Positions 18,942-27,507 are shown, numbered from the stretch's first letter. The stretch is 64,000 nucleotides of DNA from Streptomyces sp. RKND-216 (GCF_004795255.1 NZ_SSBQ01000002.1:229001-293000); one strand, 5' to 3'. The notes: a model not told the origin generated them from the letters alone. Program-made: numbers and translations.

Positions 18942-20285
18942 TCAGCGGCCCGGGGTGCTCCGTCCGGTCGGCGCCTTCGCCAGCTCGGGCGAGGAGGTGT
19001 CCAGCGGCACCGCCCAGGAGCGGACCATGCCCAGCTCCACCGCCTGCCGGGGCAGCAGGGCCTCCAGCAGCCAGTCGGTGGCGACGCGGATCCGGTTCCC
19101 GGGCATCGCCGCCAGGTGGTAGCCCCGGGTGACCGCGTTGGCGGGCAGCCCGGAGAGCGGGATGCCGAACGGGTTCGCCGCGCCCTGCACCCCGCCCAGG
19201 TCGACGGTGAAGCCGAGGTCGTGGTGCTTGTACGGGCGCCGCACCCCGCGCCCGTAGGCGGCCGCCAGGTTGCGTCCGGCGAGCTTGCCCTGCCGCCACG
19301 CGTGCTGCGCTGTCATCGGGGTGTACTCCCCCGGCCGGGTCAGATCGGGCACGGCGGCCGCGTCGCCGCAGGCCAGCACCTCCGGGTGACCGGGCACCGT
19401 CAGGTACTCGTCCACCACCAGGCGGCCCTTCTCGGTGGGCATCCCCAGGTCCTCGACCAGCGGATCGGGCCGCACCCCCACGCACCAGATAAGCGACCGG
19501 GTCGGCACGAAGGCCCCGTCGTCCAGCAGCACACCGTCGTGGGTCGCCTCCTTGACCGAGGTCCGCGTCCGCACGTCCACACCCCGCCGCCGCAGCACCC
19601 GGTCGGCGGTCGCGGACAGCCGCCGGTCCAGACCGGGCAGCACCCGGGGCGCCACGTCCAGCAGCATCCAGCGCGGGTGCTCCACGCGGCCCCCGCCCCG
19701 GCCGGCGGACCGGTTGTGCTGCCGGGCGAGGGAGTCCGTGAACAGCATGCCGTGCGCGGCCACCTCGGTGCCGGTGTATCCGGCACCCACCACCACGAAC
19801 GTCGAGCGTGCCGCCCGCTCGCCGGGGTCGTCGCTGTCGGCGGCCATCGCCAGTTGGCGCGTGATGTGGTCACGCAGGTACAGCGCCTCCGGCATCGCGC
19901 GGAAGCCGTGCGCGTGCTCGGCGACGCCGGGGATCGGCAGCAGCTTGTTCACGCTGCCCACGGACAGCAGCAGCCGCTCGTAGGACAGCTCACCCTCGCC
20001 GCCCTCCGGGTCGGTGTAGCGCACACGCCGCTCCGACAGGTCCACGCCGTGCACCTCCCCCAGCACGAGCCGCACGCCGGGCAGCGTCCCAGCCAGCGAC
20101 ACCGACACCCGGCGCGGCTCCAGGACGCCGGAGGACACCTCCGGCAGCAGGGGCAGGTACAGGAAGTAGTCGTGGGGGTTCACCAGCACGATCTCCGCCG
20201 TCCCGCGCAGCTTCCGGGACAACGTGCGGGCGGCGCGGTATCCGGCGAACCCGGCTCCGACGACGACGATGCGGGACCTGCTCAC
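18942..20285 (-). CDS. Type II NADH dehydrogenase-like FAD oxidoreductase
   Basis: Flavoprotein of the NDH-2 family, which passes electrons from NAD(P)H to membrane quinone without pumping protons. The 447-aa protein has the FAD Rossmann motif VVVGAGFAGYRAART (about residues 7-21), the NAD(P)H motif VVGAGYTGTEVA (about 166-177) and the FAD-contacting ACGDAAAVPD plus MTAQHAWRQGK. The GTG at 20285 is preferred over GTG at 20291 because AGGACAGGGAG gives proper spacing only to the former. It converges with the thiolase gene and stands alone. No clear C-terminal membrane helix is visible. Confidence 0.9.
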   Translation of the reverse strand: MSRSRIVVVGAGFAGYRAARTLSRKLRGTAEIVLVNPHDYFLYLPLLPEVSSGVLEPRRVSVSLAGTLPGVRLVLGEVHGVDLSERRVRYTDPEGGEGELSYERLLLSVGSVNKLLPIPGVAEHAHGFRAMPEALYLRDHITRQLAMAADSDDPGERAARSTFVVVGAGYTGTEVAAHGMLFTDSLARQHNRSAGRGGGRVEHPRWMLLDVAPRVLPGLDRRLSATADRVLRRRGVDVRTRTSVKEATHDGVLLDDGAFVPTRSLIWCVGVRPDPLVEDLGMPTEKGRLVVDEYLTVPGHPEVLACGDAAAVPDLTRPGEYTPMTAQHAWRQGKLAGRNLAAAYGRGVRRPYKHHDLGFTVDLGGVQGAANPFGIPLSGLPANAVTRGYHLAAMPGNRIRVATDWLLEALLPRQAVELGMVRSWAVPLDTSSPELAKAPTGRSTPGR

Positions 20286-20474
20286 GTGCACTCCCTGTCC
20301 TGCGGGTCCGGGTCAGGCCTCCCGCGGTTCCCGCGCCTCGGCCCGTCAAACGCCCGCCACCCCTTCCCGACCGCCCCGCGAGGCGGGCAGGGGGGTGCAC
20401 ATCCACCCCCTGGAGTGCGGTATTGTTCTTCGTGCCGGTCGGCGAGCGGATCTTCCCGCAGCCGCCCAGGACAC

Positions 20475-20548
<74 letters not shown>

Positions 20549-20553
20549 CGGTG

Positions 20554-20592
20554 GTCAGAAGCCCTTTGCGATCTTCGCAAAGGGCTTCTGAC
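20554..20592. terminator. tRNA-Pro terminator hairpin
   Basis: Perfect 18-bp stem (20554-20571 with 20575-20592) with a three-base loop, 5 bp behind the tRNA. It separates the tRNA gene from the integrase remnant. Confidence 0.85.
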
Positions 20593-20614
20593 ATCAGTGG
20601 GTGACATCAGTGCC

Positions 20615-21064
20615 TCACGCCGACGGCCCTTCCAGCCCCTCGGCACCTCGATTCTCTCGCTCGTCCTCGCCCGATCCGAGTGCGGCGTCCATCCGGTCGG
20701 CCGCCGCCTTGAGCGTCGTGTCCATCACGTGCCCGTACGTGTCGAGCGTCATGGTGATCGTGCTGTGCCCCAGCGTCTCCATGATGGTGCGAGCGTCCAC
20801 ACCCTGAGCCAGCAGCAGCGAGGCACAGGTGTGCCGAAGATCGTGCACCCGCACTCTGCGGACGTTCGCCGCCCGGCAGAGGACGGTCAGCATCCTGTTG
20901 AGACTGCGCAGGTCCGTGACCCGGCCCGTGGGAGTCGTGAAGACCAGGCCGGCAGGCTGGTCCCGCGACGGCTCCCACCTCATTCCGGCCGCGCCCCTTT
21001 CCCTCCGCTGAACGTCGGCGTGCTCCCTGAGCGCGACGACGCATCGTTCCGGGAGGGAGATCGC
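20615..21064 (-). pseudogene. Tyrosine recombinase (integrase), C-terminal fragment
   Basis: Catalytic part of a phage/ICE-type tyrosine integrase reading toward the tRNA gene. Visible are SLPERCVVALREHAD, GLVFTTPTGR, the catalytic HDLRHTCASLLLAQGVD (His-x-x-Arg), LGHST (His) and the nucleophile Tyr in DTYGHVMD. The first catalytic Arg and the whole N-terminal DNA-binding half are missing, replaced by an IS3-family fragment at about 21,065-21,090. The position 67 bp from the 3' end of a tRNA is the classic place for the integrase of a tRNA-targeting element such as pSAM2-like AICEs, but the gene can no longer recombine. Confidence 0.85.
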
Positions 21065-21087
21065 ACGAATATACGTGCAGCAGTCCC

Positions 21088-21222
21088 TTCTGCCGGGCTG
21101 CGGTAGTCGAGGCCGCTGTGGAGTCTGCGCAGGTTGTACCGGCGTTCGATGAAATCGAAGATCGCGCTGCCGCCCTTGGACCGGGTGGACCAAGGGCGGG
21201 TGCCGAGCTCAGCGGGGGGCAC
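21088..21222 (-). mobile_element. IS3-family transposase C-terminal remnant
   Basis: About 45 codons encode FDFIERRYNLRRLHSGLDY then RSPAE, the C-terminal signature of IS3-family OrfB transposases (the usual form is WYNRRRLHSALGYRSP). The rest of the transposase is gone. It is fused directly to the truncated integrase, showing that an IS insertion followed by deletion destroyed the integrase. Confidence 0.75.
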
Positions 21223-21499
21223 CTTTGGTTGGTTGCTCGGAGCGCTCGTCGCCGCCCTGGTGAGCTGCAGCGGCGCGGTCGCCGGGCTCGCAGCCCGGCA
21301 GGCGGCGGCCTGCCGGGCAACTCGCCGCCGGGCAGGGCACGCAAGGCCCCCGCGGAGTGCTCACGGTGTTCCTGCTCGGCTCCGTGTGCTGCGTGCCGAC
21401 GCTTTGCTGGTCCTCGGCACTGGCACCGCTGCCGCGCTCCTACTGGTGTTGGTGCCCGTCGCGGCCGGTGCTCGTGCTGCTGACGGCCGCCCTCCTGGG
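21223..21499. other. Intergenic stretch without recognisable gene
   Basis: 277 bp between the IS3 fragment and the peroxiredoxin gene. The plus strand can be read as a hydrophobic stretch (FGWLLGALVAALVSCSGAVAGL) but with no start signal and no family likeness. I see no supported gene here; it is probably island debris. Confidence 0.5.
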
Positions 21500-22147
21500 T
21501 CAGTCCAGGGCGTCGAGCGCAGCGATGATGTCGGCGGGCTCGGCACGCTTGGTGTAGTCGGTGTCGACGAAGGCCCAGCGGATGATGCCGTCGCGGTCGA
21601 TGACGTAGGTAGCGGGCAGCGGCAGGGTGCGGGCGTGCCCGGCATTGACGCGCTGGAGGTCGAAGCCGAACGTGTCGTAGACGGCCGCGAGGTCATCGGG
21701 TAGGTCGAAGGCGAGCCCGTACTGCTTGGCGGTGTCGGAGCCGAGATCGCTGAGGACGTCGAAGGCGAGCTCGTGCTTCTCGGTCAGCGACAGCGACTCG
21801 TCCGGGATCTGCGGAGAGGCGGCCACCAGCCGGGCGCCGCGGGCGGTGATGGCGTCGTGGTGTTCCTGTAGGGCGTGCAGGGTGATGTTGCAGTACGGGC
21901 ACCAGGCACCGCGGTAGAAGGTCAGCACGACCGGCCCTTCGGCGAGGAGAGCCTTCAGCTCGACAGTGCGCCCGGTCGCCGACGGCAGGCGGAAGCCGGG
22001 TGCTGTGTCGCCTACGGTCAGCGCGCGGTCGGCCTGGCCGGAGGCGGCGAGCTCCCGAGTGGCGCGGTCCATGACCTCCCGGACATGGACTGGGATGTCC
22101 TGCCGTCGTGCCTCGTTGTAGGAGCGGAGTTCGCTGTTGAGCGTCAT
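21500..22147 (-). CDS. Peroxiredoxin-like AhpC/TSA family protein
   Basis: 215-aa thioredoxin-fold protein likely to reduce peroxides. Residues about 45-200 form the AhpC/TSA domain; the redox motif is FYRGAWCPYCN, with Cys83 and Cys86 as a C-x-x-C pair, which is unusual for classic peroxiredoxins and typical of the AhpC-like2/PrxL group. It ends TDYTKRAEPADIIAALDAL. The start follows AGGAGGAACTCCG. It diverges from a TetR-type gene across a 104-bp gap with two operator-like repeats, so it is probably controlled by that regulator. Confidence 0.9.
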   Translation of the reverse strand: MTLNSELRSYNEARRQDIPVHVREVMDRATRELAASGQADRALTVGDTAPGFRLPSATGRTVELKALLAEGPVVLTFYRGAWCPYCNITLHALQEHHDAITARGARLVAASPQIPDESLSLTEKHELAFDVLSDLGSDTAKQYGLAFDLPDDLAAVYDTFGFDLQRVNAGHARTLPLPATYVIDRDGIIRWAFVDTDYTKRAEPADIIAALDALD

Positions 22148-22178
22148 CGGAGTTCCTCCTGGTTCGCTTTCTCAACTC

Positions 22179-22236
22179 GGAACGATCGTTTCAAGATACT
22201 CGGCACGACAGTACACTGGAACCCTCGTTTCAGGAT
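22179..22236. promoter_or_regulatory. Two direct repeats, putative TetR operator
   Basis: Two 19-bp copies, GGAACGATCGTTTCAAGAT (22179-22197) and GGAACCCTCGTTTCAGGAT (22218-22236), match at 16 of 19 positions and start 39 bp apart. They fill the gap between the divergent peroxiredoxin and TetR genes. The first copy contains a perfect inner palindrome, AACGATCGTT. Confidence 0.7.
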
Positions 22237-22251
22237 CCCTGGGGGTGAGGC

Positions 22252-22851
22252 ATGCCGGACATCAAGCACTTCGATCCGGACACGACCCTGGAGACCGTGG
22301 CACGGCTGTTCTGGCGGCAGGGTGTGGCCTCGACCGGGATCCAGGACATCGTGACGGCGACTGGGCTCAATCGATCCAGCCTGTATGCCACCTTCGGCGG
22401 TAAGCAGGACCTCTACCGCGCTGCGCTGCACCGCTACATCCAGGACCACTCCCAGCCCTCGTTCCGCCAACTTGCGGAGGACTCGCGGGGACTCCCCGCC
22501 ATCGCCGACTTCTTCACCGCTCTGATCGAGGTCCGCTGCTCGGGCGAGTACGCGCAGTGGGGCTGCATGGTCGCCAACGCGCACAACTGCGCCGGGAACG
22601 GCGACCCGGAGGTCCGCTCCCTCCTCATTCGGCACCACCAACAGCTGTGGGACGCCCTGCACACGGCGCTCGCCACTGCTCAGAATCGGGGCCACCTCGA
22701 CCCGGACACCGATCCCGACGCGTCGGCCGATCTGCTCGCCCTACTCGCGTACGGTGTCAATCTGCGCTCCCGTGCCGGGGCAGACCCGCAGGAACTCAAA
22801 AAGGCGGTAACTGCGGCCCTCGCCTCGATCGGCGCCCGGCGGGCATCCTGA
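22252..22851 (+). CDS. TetR/AcrR-family transcriptional regulator
   Basis: 199-aa repressor-type protein. The N-terminal helix-turn-helix reads LETVARLFWRQGVASTGIQDIVTATGLNRSSLYATFGGKQDLY (residues 11-53), strongly TetR-like. The C-terminal ligand domain carries GCMVANAHNCAG, with two Cys residues (about 105 and 112) resembling the conserved C-x6-C region of the NemR/ComR-like group that senses electrophiles or oxidants. It diverges from the peroxiredoxin gene and likely represses it and itself through the repeats in the gap. Start ATG follows GGGGGTGAGG. Confidence 0.92.
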   Translation: MPDIKHFDPDTTLETVARLFWRQGVASTGIQDIVTATGLNRSSLYATFGGKQDLYRAALHRYIQDHSQPSFRQLAEDSRGLPAIADFFTALIEVRCSGEYAQWGCMVANAHNCAGNGDPEVRSLLIRHHQQLWDALHTALATAQNRGHLDPDTDPDASADLLALLAYGVNLRSRAGADPQELKKAVTAALASIGARRAS

Positions 22852-23168
22852 GAAGTCTGCCGACGCCCTGACCGACCCGCCCGGTCTGCGCGCCGGCCAG
22901 GTCGCGGCCCACCGCGCACCTTGCCCGAACTCCCGCACTCCTTAGGCCTGGAGGACCACCACCGCTTGGCCGCCGGAAACCCGTGCTGGTCTGCGGCAGC
23001 AGGAAGCGGCGACCGCGGACATGTTCAAGGCGACCCGCTATGCACAGGACTCCGACGTCACGGGTGACAAGACCACGCACTACGGCCTGTTCCCATGCGG
23101 TCCCGCAGAGCAGCCGTCGACCGCTGGGATAGGCACCGGGCCGGGCTGCTGCTGAACCGACCCCCCTC
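22852..23168. other. Gene-poor stretch with a possible coding scrap
   Basis: 317 bp without a supported gene. A short plus-strand reading from about 23,020 (MFKATRYAQDSDVTGDKTTH...) shows non-random composition, as in a gene remnant, but I cannot assign a family. The rest appears to be degraded sequence between the TetR and HAD genes. Confidence 0.4.
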
Positions 23169-23846
23169 TCAGGACGTCAGCATTCCAGCCAGTTCCCGCA
23201 GGTCCTGGGCCGTGTGGGTGGGAGCGGTCATCACGTGCGGGTAGGCGGGCGAGGCGCGTCGCAGCCATGCCGCCTGCAGGCCCGCGCGGCGGGCACCGTC
23301 GATGTCCCAGGGATGGACGGCGACCTGCAGGGTCTCCGCGGGGTCGGCGGACAGCCACTCGGTGGCGTAACGGTAGGCGGCCGCCGCCGGCTTCCACGCC
23401 CGTACAGCGGCGACGTCCAGCACCGCCTCGAAGCGGTCGAGAATTCCGGCCCGGGACAGCAGGCGTTCGGCGGTGGTGGCCGAGCCGTTGGTCAGGGTGG
23501 CCAGGCGAAGCCCGGCAGCGTGCAACTGCCTCATTCCGTCGGGGATATCGGGGTGGACGCCCAGGTCGCCGAAGCCGTCCAGGATGCGGGCCACAGCGTG
23601 GTCGAGGTCGCCGTGCCAGCCGTCCAGACCCGGCAGCAGTGCGCGCAGCCCGGCCTCGGCCACGGCCTGGAAGGACGCGTAGCCGCCGGCCGCGGTCAGC
23701 GCCAGACCGTCGCGCAGCACGCCGGCGAACCACGTCTCCGCCAGGTACCCGGGCGTACCCACCTCCTCGAATCGGGCGCGCAGCGGGGACATGTCGCTGA
23801 GGGTCTCGTTGACGTCGAAAACGATCAGCCGTACGGGTGCGGGCAT
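23169..23846 (-). CDS. HAD-superfamily hydrolase, haloacid dehalogenase type II-like
   Basis: 225 aa. Motif I is VFDVNETLSD with the nucleophile Asp at residue 11; motif II is TLTNGSATTAERLL; motif III is AWKPAAAAYRYATEWL; motif IV is VAVHPWDIDGARRAG. This matches the type II haloacid dehalogenase branch, in which many members act on other small phosphorylated or halogenated acids. The start ATG follows ACAGGAG. It is isolated in the decayed island, and its real substrate is unknown. Confidence 0.9.
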   Translation of the reverse strand: MPAPVRLIVFDVNETLSDMSPLRARFEEVGTPGYLAETWFAGVLRDGLALTAAGGYASFQAVAEAGLRALLPGLDGWHGDLDHAVARILDGFGDLGVHPDIPDGMRQLHAAGLRLATLTNGSATTAERLLSRAGILDRFEAVLDVAAVRAWKPAAAAYRYATEWLSADPAETLQVAVHPWDIDGARRAGLQAAWLRRASPAYPHVMTAPTHTAQDLRELAGMLTS

Positions 23847-23896
23847 CGAGTCGGACTCCTGTCGTGGTGCGGCCCGGCGGAGGGGCCTGGGTCGGA

Positions 23897-24061
23897 TCAG
23901 TTCCGGTGCAGGCCGGTCAGCGCGTCCTCCACTGCCCGGTGGAAGGTGGGATAGGTGTACATCATGTGCCGCAGCCGCTCCACGGGCACCTCGGCCTGGA
24001 CCGCGCCCGCGAGCCCGTACAGGACCTCAGCGCCGGCCCGCTCAGCCGAGGTGTCGCCCAT
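23897..24061 (-). pseudogene. Pyridine nucleotide-disulfide oxidoreductase, C-terminal fragment
   Basis: 54 codons (MGDTSAERAGAEVLYG... ending ALTGLHRN) match the end of the dimerisation domain of the dihydrolipoamide/mercuric reductase family. The stretch RLRHMMYTYPTFHRAVEDAL is the telling part. The FAD and NAD domains (about 400 residues) are missing, and the open frame upstream joins unrelated sequence. A remnant left by deletion. Confidence 0.7.
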
Positions 24062-24233
24062 CAGATGCCGGCGCCGGTGGTCGGGCCACTACCGGTGGGG
24101 CGGGCGGCGGCGCAGACGGCGGGGGCGCCTGGGTGGCAGGGGCCAGGGTCAGGAGAGCGGTTCCGGTGACGGCGCAGGCGGTGGCCGCTGCGGTGAGGGC
24201 ACCGCGGCGACCACCGAGCCAGGTGACCGGCAT
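24042..24233 (-). pseudogene. Truncated signal-peptide protein (sortase-like N-terminus)
   Basis: 63 codons starting MPVTWLGGRRGALTAAATA, then a hydrophobic segment and a Pro-rich spacer (QAPPPSAPPPAPPVV). This is the usual N-terminus of Streptomyces class F sortases, whose catalytic domain would follow but is absent: the frame runs into the flavoprotein fragment. The gene just upstream is a surface-protein remnant of the type often paired with class F sortases, which supports the reading. Assignment is inference. Confidence 0.5.
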
Positions 24234-24253
24234 GGGTTTCTGTGCGCCGTTCA

Positions 24254-24660
24254 GTCCTGGCGAGTGGTGCGGCGCCGCATCCGGTACGCGCCGGTGGAGG
24301 CCAGGAGCAGTGCGCCACCGGTGGTGGCCGCGAGGGTGGTGTCGAGACCGCCGCCCCGGGTGCCGCCGAGACCGCCGGAGATACCGCCGTGCGGCGACTT
24401 CTTCAGAGCTCCGCACAGGGCGGGGAAGGTGGCTTCGGCGGGGGCATCGGGCCCAGCGGGCTCTTGCCGAGATTGAAGTCGTACTTGCCTTTCCTGTTGT
24501 AGTCGAAGCCGTGCACCACGACGACTGCGTCGCTCACCCGCAGGGACGCGGCCGTCTCCTTGCTGACAGCGAGGGTGCGCTCGTAGTGGTGGCCGGAGCC
24601 GGTCAGGAAGGGGTCCGCCTCGAAGGCGGAGTCCGGGCTGGTGTCTCCGGTGGTTTCCCG
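24254..24660 (-). pseudogene. Surface-anchored protein remnant (truncated, frameshifted)
   Basis: One frame reads GDTSPDSAFEADPFLTGSG, then a stretch ending VVVVHGFDYNRKGKYDFN. A second frame continues DAPAEATFPALCGALKK and ends with a Gly-rich linker, a hydrophobic helix (DTTLAATTGGALLLASTGAY) and a basic tail RMRRRTTRQD. This is the plan of secreted Streptomyces proteins with a C-terminal membrane anchor. The signal peptide is missing and a frameshift lies at about 24,445-24,455, so no functional product is expected. Confidence 0.65.
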
Positions 24661-24721
24661 CCGCACCCGCGGGGCCACTGCCCGTGGGCCGGGCCACCGG
24701 CCCGCCATCCGGGTTATGCTC

Positions 24722-24739
24722 ACATATAGGAGTATATGT
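24722..24739. promoter_or_regulatory. Perfect AT-rich dyad upstream of nfeD
   Basis: ACATATA-GGAG-TATATGT is a perfect 7-bp inverted repeat around a 4-bp spacer, strikingly AT-rich in this genome. It ends 31 bp before the NfeD start codon and may overlap the promoter. Confidence 0.55.
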
Positions 24740-24769
24740 CTGATAAGTCCCGCTGAGGGAGCTGAGCCG

Positions 24770-25207
24770 ATGCCATGGTTCGTGTGGCTGCTCGCCGCCG
24801 TGGGGCTGGGAGTCGCGGAGTTCTTCACCCTGACTCTGGTTCTCGGTCTGCTGGCGGGCGCGGCTCTGGTAGCCGCTGTGGTCGCCGGCCTGGGCGTCGG
24901 CCTTCTCGGCCAGCTTGTCGCGCTCGCCGTCGCCGCAGCGGCGGGCCTGGTCCTCGTCCGTCCTGTCGCGCTGCGGCACATGGCGCAGGGGCCTCTCACG
25001 CGTGAGGGCAGCGACGCGCTGATCGGCAAACGCGCCGAGGTCATGCACGAGGTGACGGCAACCCGGGGCCTGATCAAGGTGTCCGGGGAGGAATGGTCCG
25101 CCCGTGCGCTCGACGAAAGCCACGTGATCCCGGCGGGAGCGCTGGTGGATGTCATGGAGATCGACGGTGTGACAGCGGTCGTGTACCCCCGCGAGCTCCT
25201 TCCGTGA
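24770..25207 (+). CDS. NfeD family membrane protein
   Basis: 145-aa short NfeD-type protein. Three hydrophobic segments fill residues 1-70 (MPWFVWLLAAVGLGVAEFF, LVLGLLAGAALVAAVVAGLG, LLGQLVALAVAAAAGLVLV). The C-terminus forms the OB-fold (GKRAEVMHEVTATRGLIKVSGEEWSAR ... VDVMEIDGVTAVV). The start at 24770 follows GAGGGAGC; further upstream in-frame codons cross the dyad and are not coding. It is followed 29 bp later by an SPFH gene, the standard NfeD-stomatin pair thought to organise membrane microdomains. Confidence 0.93.
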   Translation: MPWFVWLLAAVGLGVAEFFTLTLVLGLLAGAALVAAVVAGLGVGLLGQLVALAVAAAAGLVLVRPVALRHMAQGPLTREGSDALIGKRAEVMHEVTATRGLIKVSGEEWSARALDESHVIPAGALVDVMEIDGVTAVVYPRELLP

Positions 25208-25236
25208 ACGGCTGAACACACTTCCCCGGAGGGCGT

Positions 25237-26349
25237 GTGGATCCCATGGTCATACCGATTCTCGTGGCGGCGGCACTTGTGGTTTTTCTCGTGGCCGCCA
25301 CGGTGCGGATCGTTCCGCAGGCGCGCCGCTACAACGTCGAGCGGTTCGGCCGGTACCGGCGGACGCTGCAACCCGGCCTGAACTTCGTTCTTCCGGTGGC
25401 GGACCGCATCAACACCAAACTCGACGTGCGCGAGCAGGTGTACTCGTCCGACCCCAAGCCGGTGATCACCGAGGACAATCTCGTGGTGAACATCGACACG
25501 GTGCTCTACTACCAGCTCACCGACCCACGGGCGGCGGCCTACGAGGTCGCCGACTACGTGCATGCGATCGATCAGCTCACCGTGACCACGCTGCGGAACG
25601 TCATCGGCTCCATGGATCTGGAGGAGACGCTCACCTCCCGCGAGGAGATCAACGCCCGGCTCCGCGCCGTCCTCGACGAGGCCACCGGCAAGTGGGGCAT
25701 CCGGGTCAACCGCGTCGAGATCAAAGCCATCGACCCGCCGCACACCATCAAAGAGGCGATGGAGAAGCAGATGCGGGCCGAGCGTGACAAGCGCGCGGCC
25801 ATCCTGCACGCCGAAGGGGACCGGCAGGCCAAGATCCTCACCGCAGAAGGCACAAAGCAAAAGGACATCCTGGAAGCCCAGGGCACCCAACAGGCCATGG
25901 TCCTGCGAGCGGACGGCGAGGCGAAGGCGGTGGAACGCGTCTTCCAGGCCGTACACCGCAACAATGCGGACCCGAAGGTTCTGGCCTACAAGTACCTGGA
26001 GACGCTTCCGCACCTGGCCGAGAGCGACAGCAACACGTTCTGGGTGATCCCGGGCGAGCTGACCGAGGCAGTGCGCACCGTCACGCGCGCGTTCGGTGAC
26101 CGACCGATGGAGGGCCTTCCCGAATCCGCGCAGCCAGAGGAAGCAACCACCAGCGATGGCAACGGCGCGTCGGGCGAAGGCAGCAGGGCTCCGGAACTCA
26201 GGGCGGGCCCGGCGCTTGCGCTTGACGCCACCGCGGCCGCCAATGAGGCGGCAGAGCAGGCTGCCGCAGCAGTGAGCGACGCGAAAGCCGAAGCCGAAGC
26301 CGCCAGGGGAGGCCAGGGGCCGGGCCGGGGACGGACGTCCGCCGGTTGA
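25237..26349 (+). CDS. SPFH/Band 7 (stomatin-like) membrane protein
   Basis: 370 aa. A single N-terminal membrane segment (IPILVAAALVVFLVAATV) is followed by the Band 7 domain (about residues 25-190: QARRYNVERFGRYRRTLQPGL, TEDNLVVNIDTVLYYQLTDP, GIRVNRVEIKAIDPP). Next comes an Ala/Glu-rich coiled coil (KRAAILHAEGDRQAKILTAEG) and a low-complexity Ala-rich tail. It oligomerises in the membrane with NfeD. The GTG at 25237 lies very near GGAGGG; ATG at 25246 is an alternative start. Confidence 0.93.
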   Translation: MDPMVIPILVAAALVVFLVAATVRIVPQARRYNVERFGRYRRTLQPGLNFVLPVADRINTKLDVREQVYSSDPKPVITEDNLVVNIDTVLYYQLTDPRAAAYEVADYVHAIDQLTVTTLRNVIGSMDLEETLTSREEINARLRAVLDEATGKWGIRVNRVEIKAIDPPHTIKEAMEKQMRAERDKRAAILHAEGDRQAKILTAEGTKQKDILEAQGTQQAMVLRADGEAKAVERVFQAVHRNNADPKVLAYKYLETLPHLAESDSNTFWVIPGELTEAVRTVTRAFGDRPMEGLPESAQPEEATTSDGNGASGEGSRAPELRAGPALALDATAAANEAAEQAAAAVSDAKAEAEAARGGQGPGRGRTSAG

Positions 26350-26406
26350 GCACGGGGGCGGAGTCGACCGCCAGTGGGTTGACCGCCTGAACAGGGAGGC
26401 GGCCTG

Positions 26407-26909
26407 ACGTCCGAACGGCAGTCGTTCCGCGAGGAGTTACGGCTGCAGGCGGCTGAGCGGTTCGCGCGGGGCGAGGGCAGCACGGCGATCGCGAAGGACC
26501 TGCGCGTCAGCCTGCGGTCGGTGCAGCGGTGACGGCGCATGTGGACTGAGGGTGGTCCAAGGGCTCTGCGGTCGCAGGGGCCGGCGTCGCTGCCGCGGCT
26601 GGGTGAGAAGCAGTTTCGGGCAGCTGAAGGCGGAGCCGGCCGAGGGGCCGGCCACGCACGGCTGGGAGGACCAGCGGTGGACGCTGGGGCGGGTCAAGAC
26701 GGTGATCGGGCGGCGCTTCCACCTGACCTACACGATCCAGGGCGTGCGGAAACTCCTGGTACGCGACGGCCGCAAGAGCCTCTCCCGGCGCGACTACCGG
26801 GACCTCCTGATCGCCGCACACCAGCAGCTCGACGACCCGATCGTGGTGGTCTGGGACAACCTGAACGTGCACAAGGCCGCCGGTCTGCGGGAGTTCGCCC
26901 CGGACTCAT
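26407..26909 (+). mobile_element. IS630-family transposase remnant
   Basis: The N-terminus (SERQSFREELRLQAAERFA, IAKDLRVSLRSVQR) is the helix-turn-helix of an IS630-like transposase. It is broken by a TGA at 26530-26532 where a Trp codon is usual. A frameshift near 26,610 leads into KAEPAEGPATHGWEDQRWTL and GRRFHLTYTIQGVRKLL. The sequence then jumps to RDYRDLLIAAHQQLDDPIVVVWDNLNVHKAAG, the second half of the DDE domain, so the first catalytic Asp region is deleted. I did not find intact terminal repeats. Confidence 0.85.
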
Positions 26910-27254
26910 CGATGGCTGACTCGCCGGGACCGGGCTCGCCTTCAGCCCCTGACCGCCTGCGACGCCACGAGTTCAATCTCAGTAGTCGGACCCCTCAGTT
27001 CTTCTGAGCTGTTCCGATGAGAGCTGTTTGCAGTCAGCGATATCGATGAGAAGGCGGCAAGCCAGTCTCCTGAACGGATGACGCCGAGGCTTTCTTCGAT
27101 GGGGCAGTCCGATGTACGGGTCCCTACCATGACGCGAGGGGCTGCCGGGCCGCGATTGCGGCGCGGCCCGGCAGCTCTCTCCGCGTGCGGCGTCGCACGG
27201 GTACGGCGCAATCCCGGCGGAGTCTTTCCGTGGTGAACCGTCGAACGGGTCGGG
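26910..27254. other. Non-coding stretch after IS630 remnant
   Basis: 345 bp with lower G+C than the surroundings in its first half (for example GCAGTCAGCGATATCGATGAG near 27,030). No gene is supported. The only structure seen is the hairpin at 27141-27175. Confidence 0.5.
27141..27175. terminator. Terminator for the small-peptide operon
   Basis: Perfect 14-bp stem (27141-27154 with 27162-27175) around a 7-nt loop, 79 bp downstream of the last small-peptide stop codon on the minus strand. Confidence 0.7.
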
Positions 27255-27446
27255 TCAGTTGTTGACGCCGGCCTCGTAGGCCTGGACGGTCACCCAGGCG
27301 GCGCCGGCACCGCCGGCGAAGCCCACACCGAAGGCGACGAAGCCCGGAGTGGCCTGGACGGGCGCCATCGCGCCCAGTTCGGTGGTGGCCCCGTCCTGCA
27401 GCTTCTCCGGAGTGACGGCGATCACACTGTTCTTGATGCGGCTCAT
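27255..27446 (-). CDS. Small Gly-rich peptide, bacteriocin-like (second of pair)
   Basis: 63-aa peptide starting MSRIKNSVIAVTPEKLQDGA. A polar N-terminal half is followed by a hydrophobic Gly/Ala-rich C-terminus (GFVAFGVGFAGGAGAAWVTV) ending QAYEAGVNN. The ATG at 27446 has a good ribosome site (AGAGGAGAAAG). It contains no Cys, so a lanthipeptide-type core is unlikely. The leader-plus-helical-core plan with GxxxG motifs recalls two-peptide bacteriocins or another ribosomal peptide precursor. No transporter, peptidase or modifying enzyme gene is adjacent. Function is unassigned. Confidence 0.65.
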   Translation of the reverse strand: MSRIKNSVIAVTPEKLQDGATTELGAMAPVQATPGFVAFGVGFAGGAGAAWVTVQAYEAGVNN

Positions 27447-27507
27447 TGCTTTCTCCTCTTCCTGTACCGGTGAGGGACGAAGGCGCGGGCTGCCCGACGG
27501 CGGCCGG

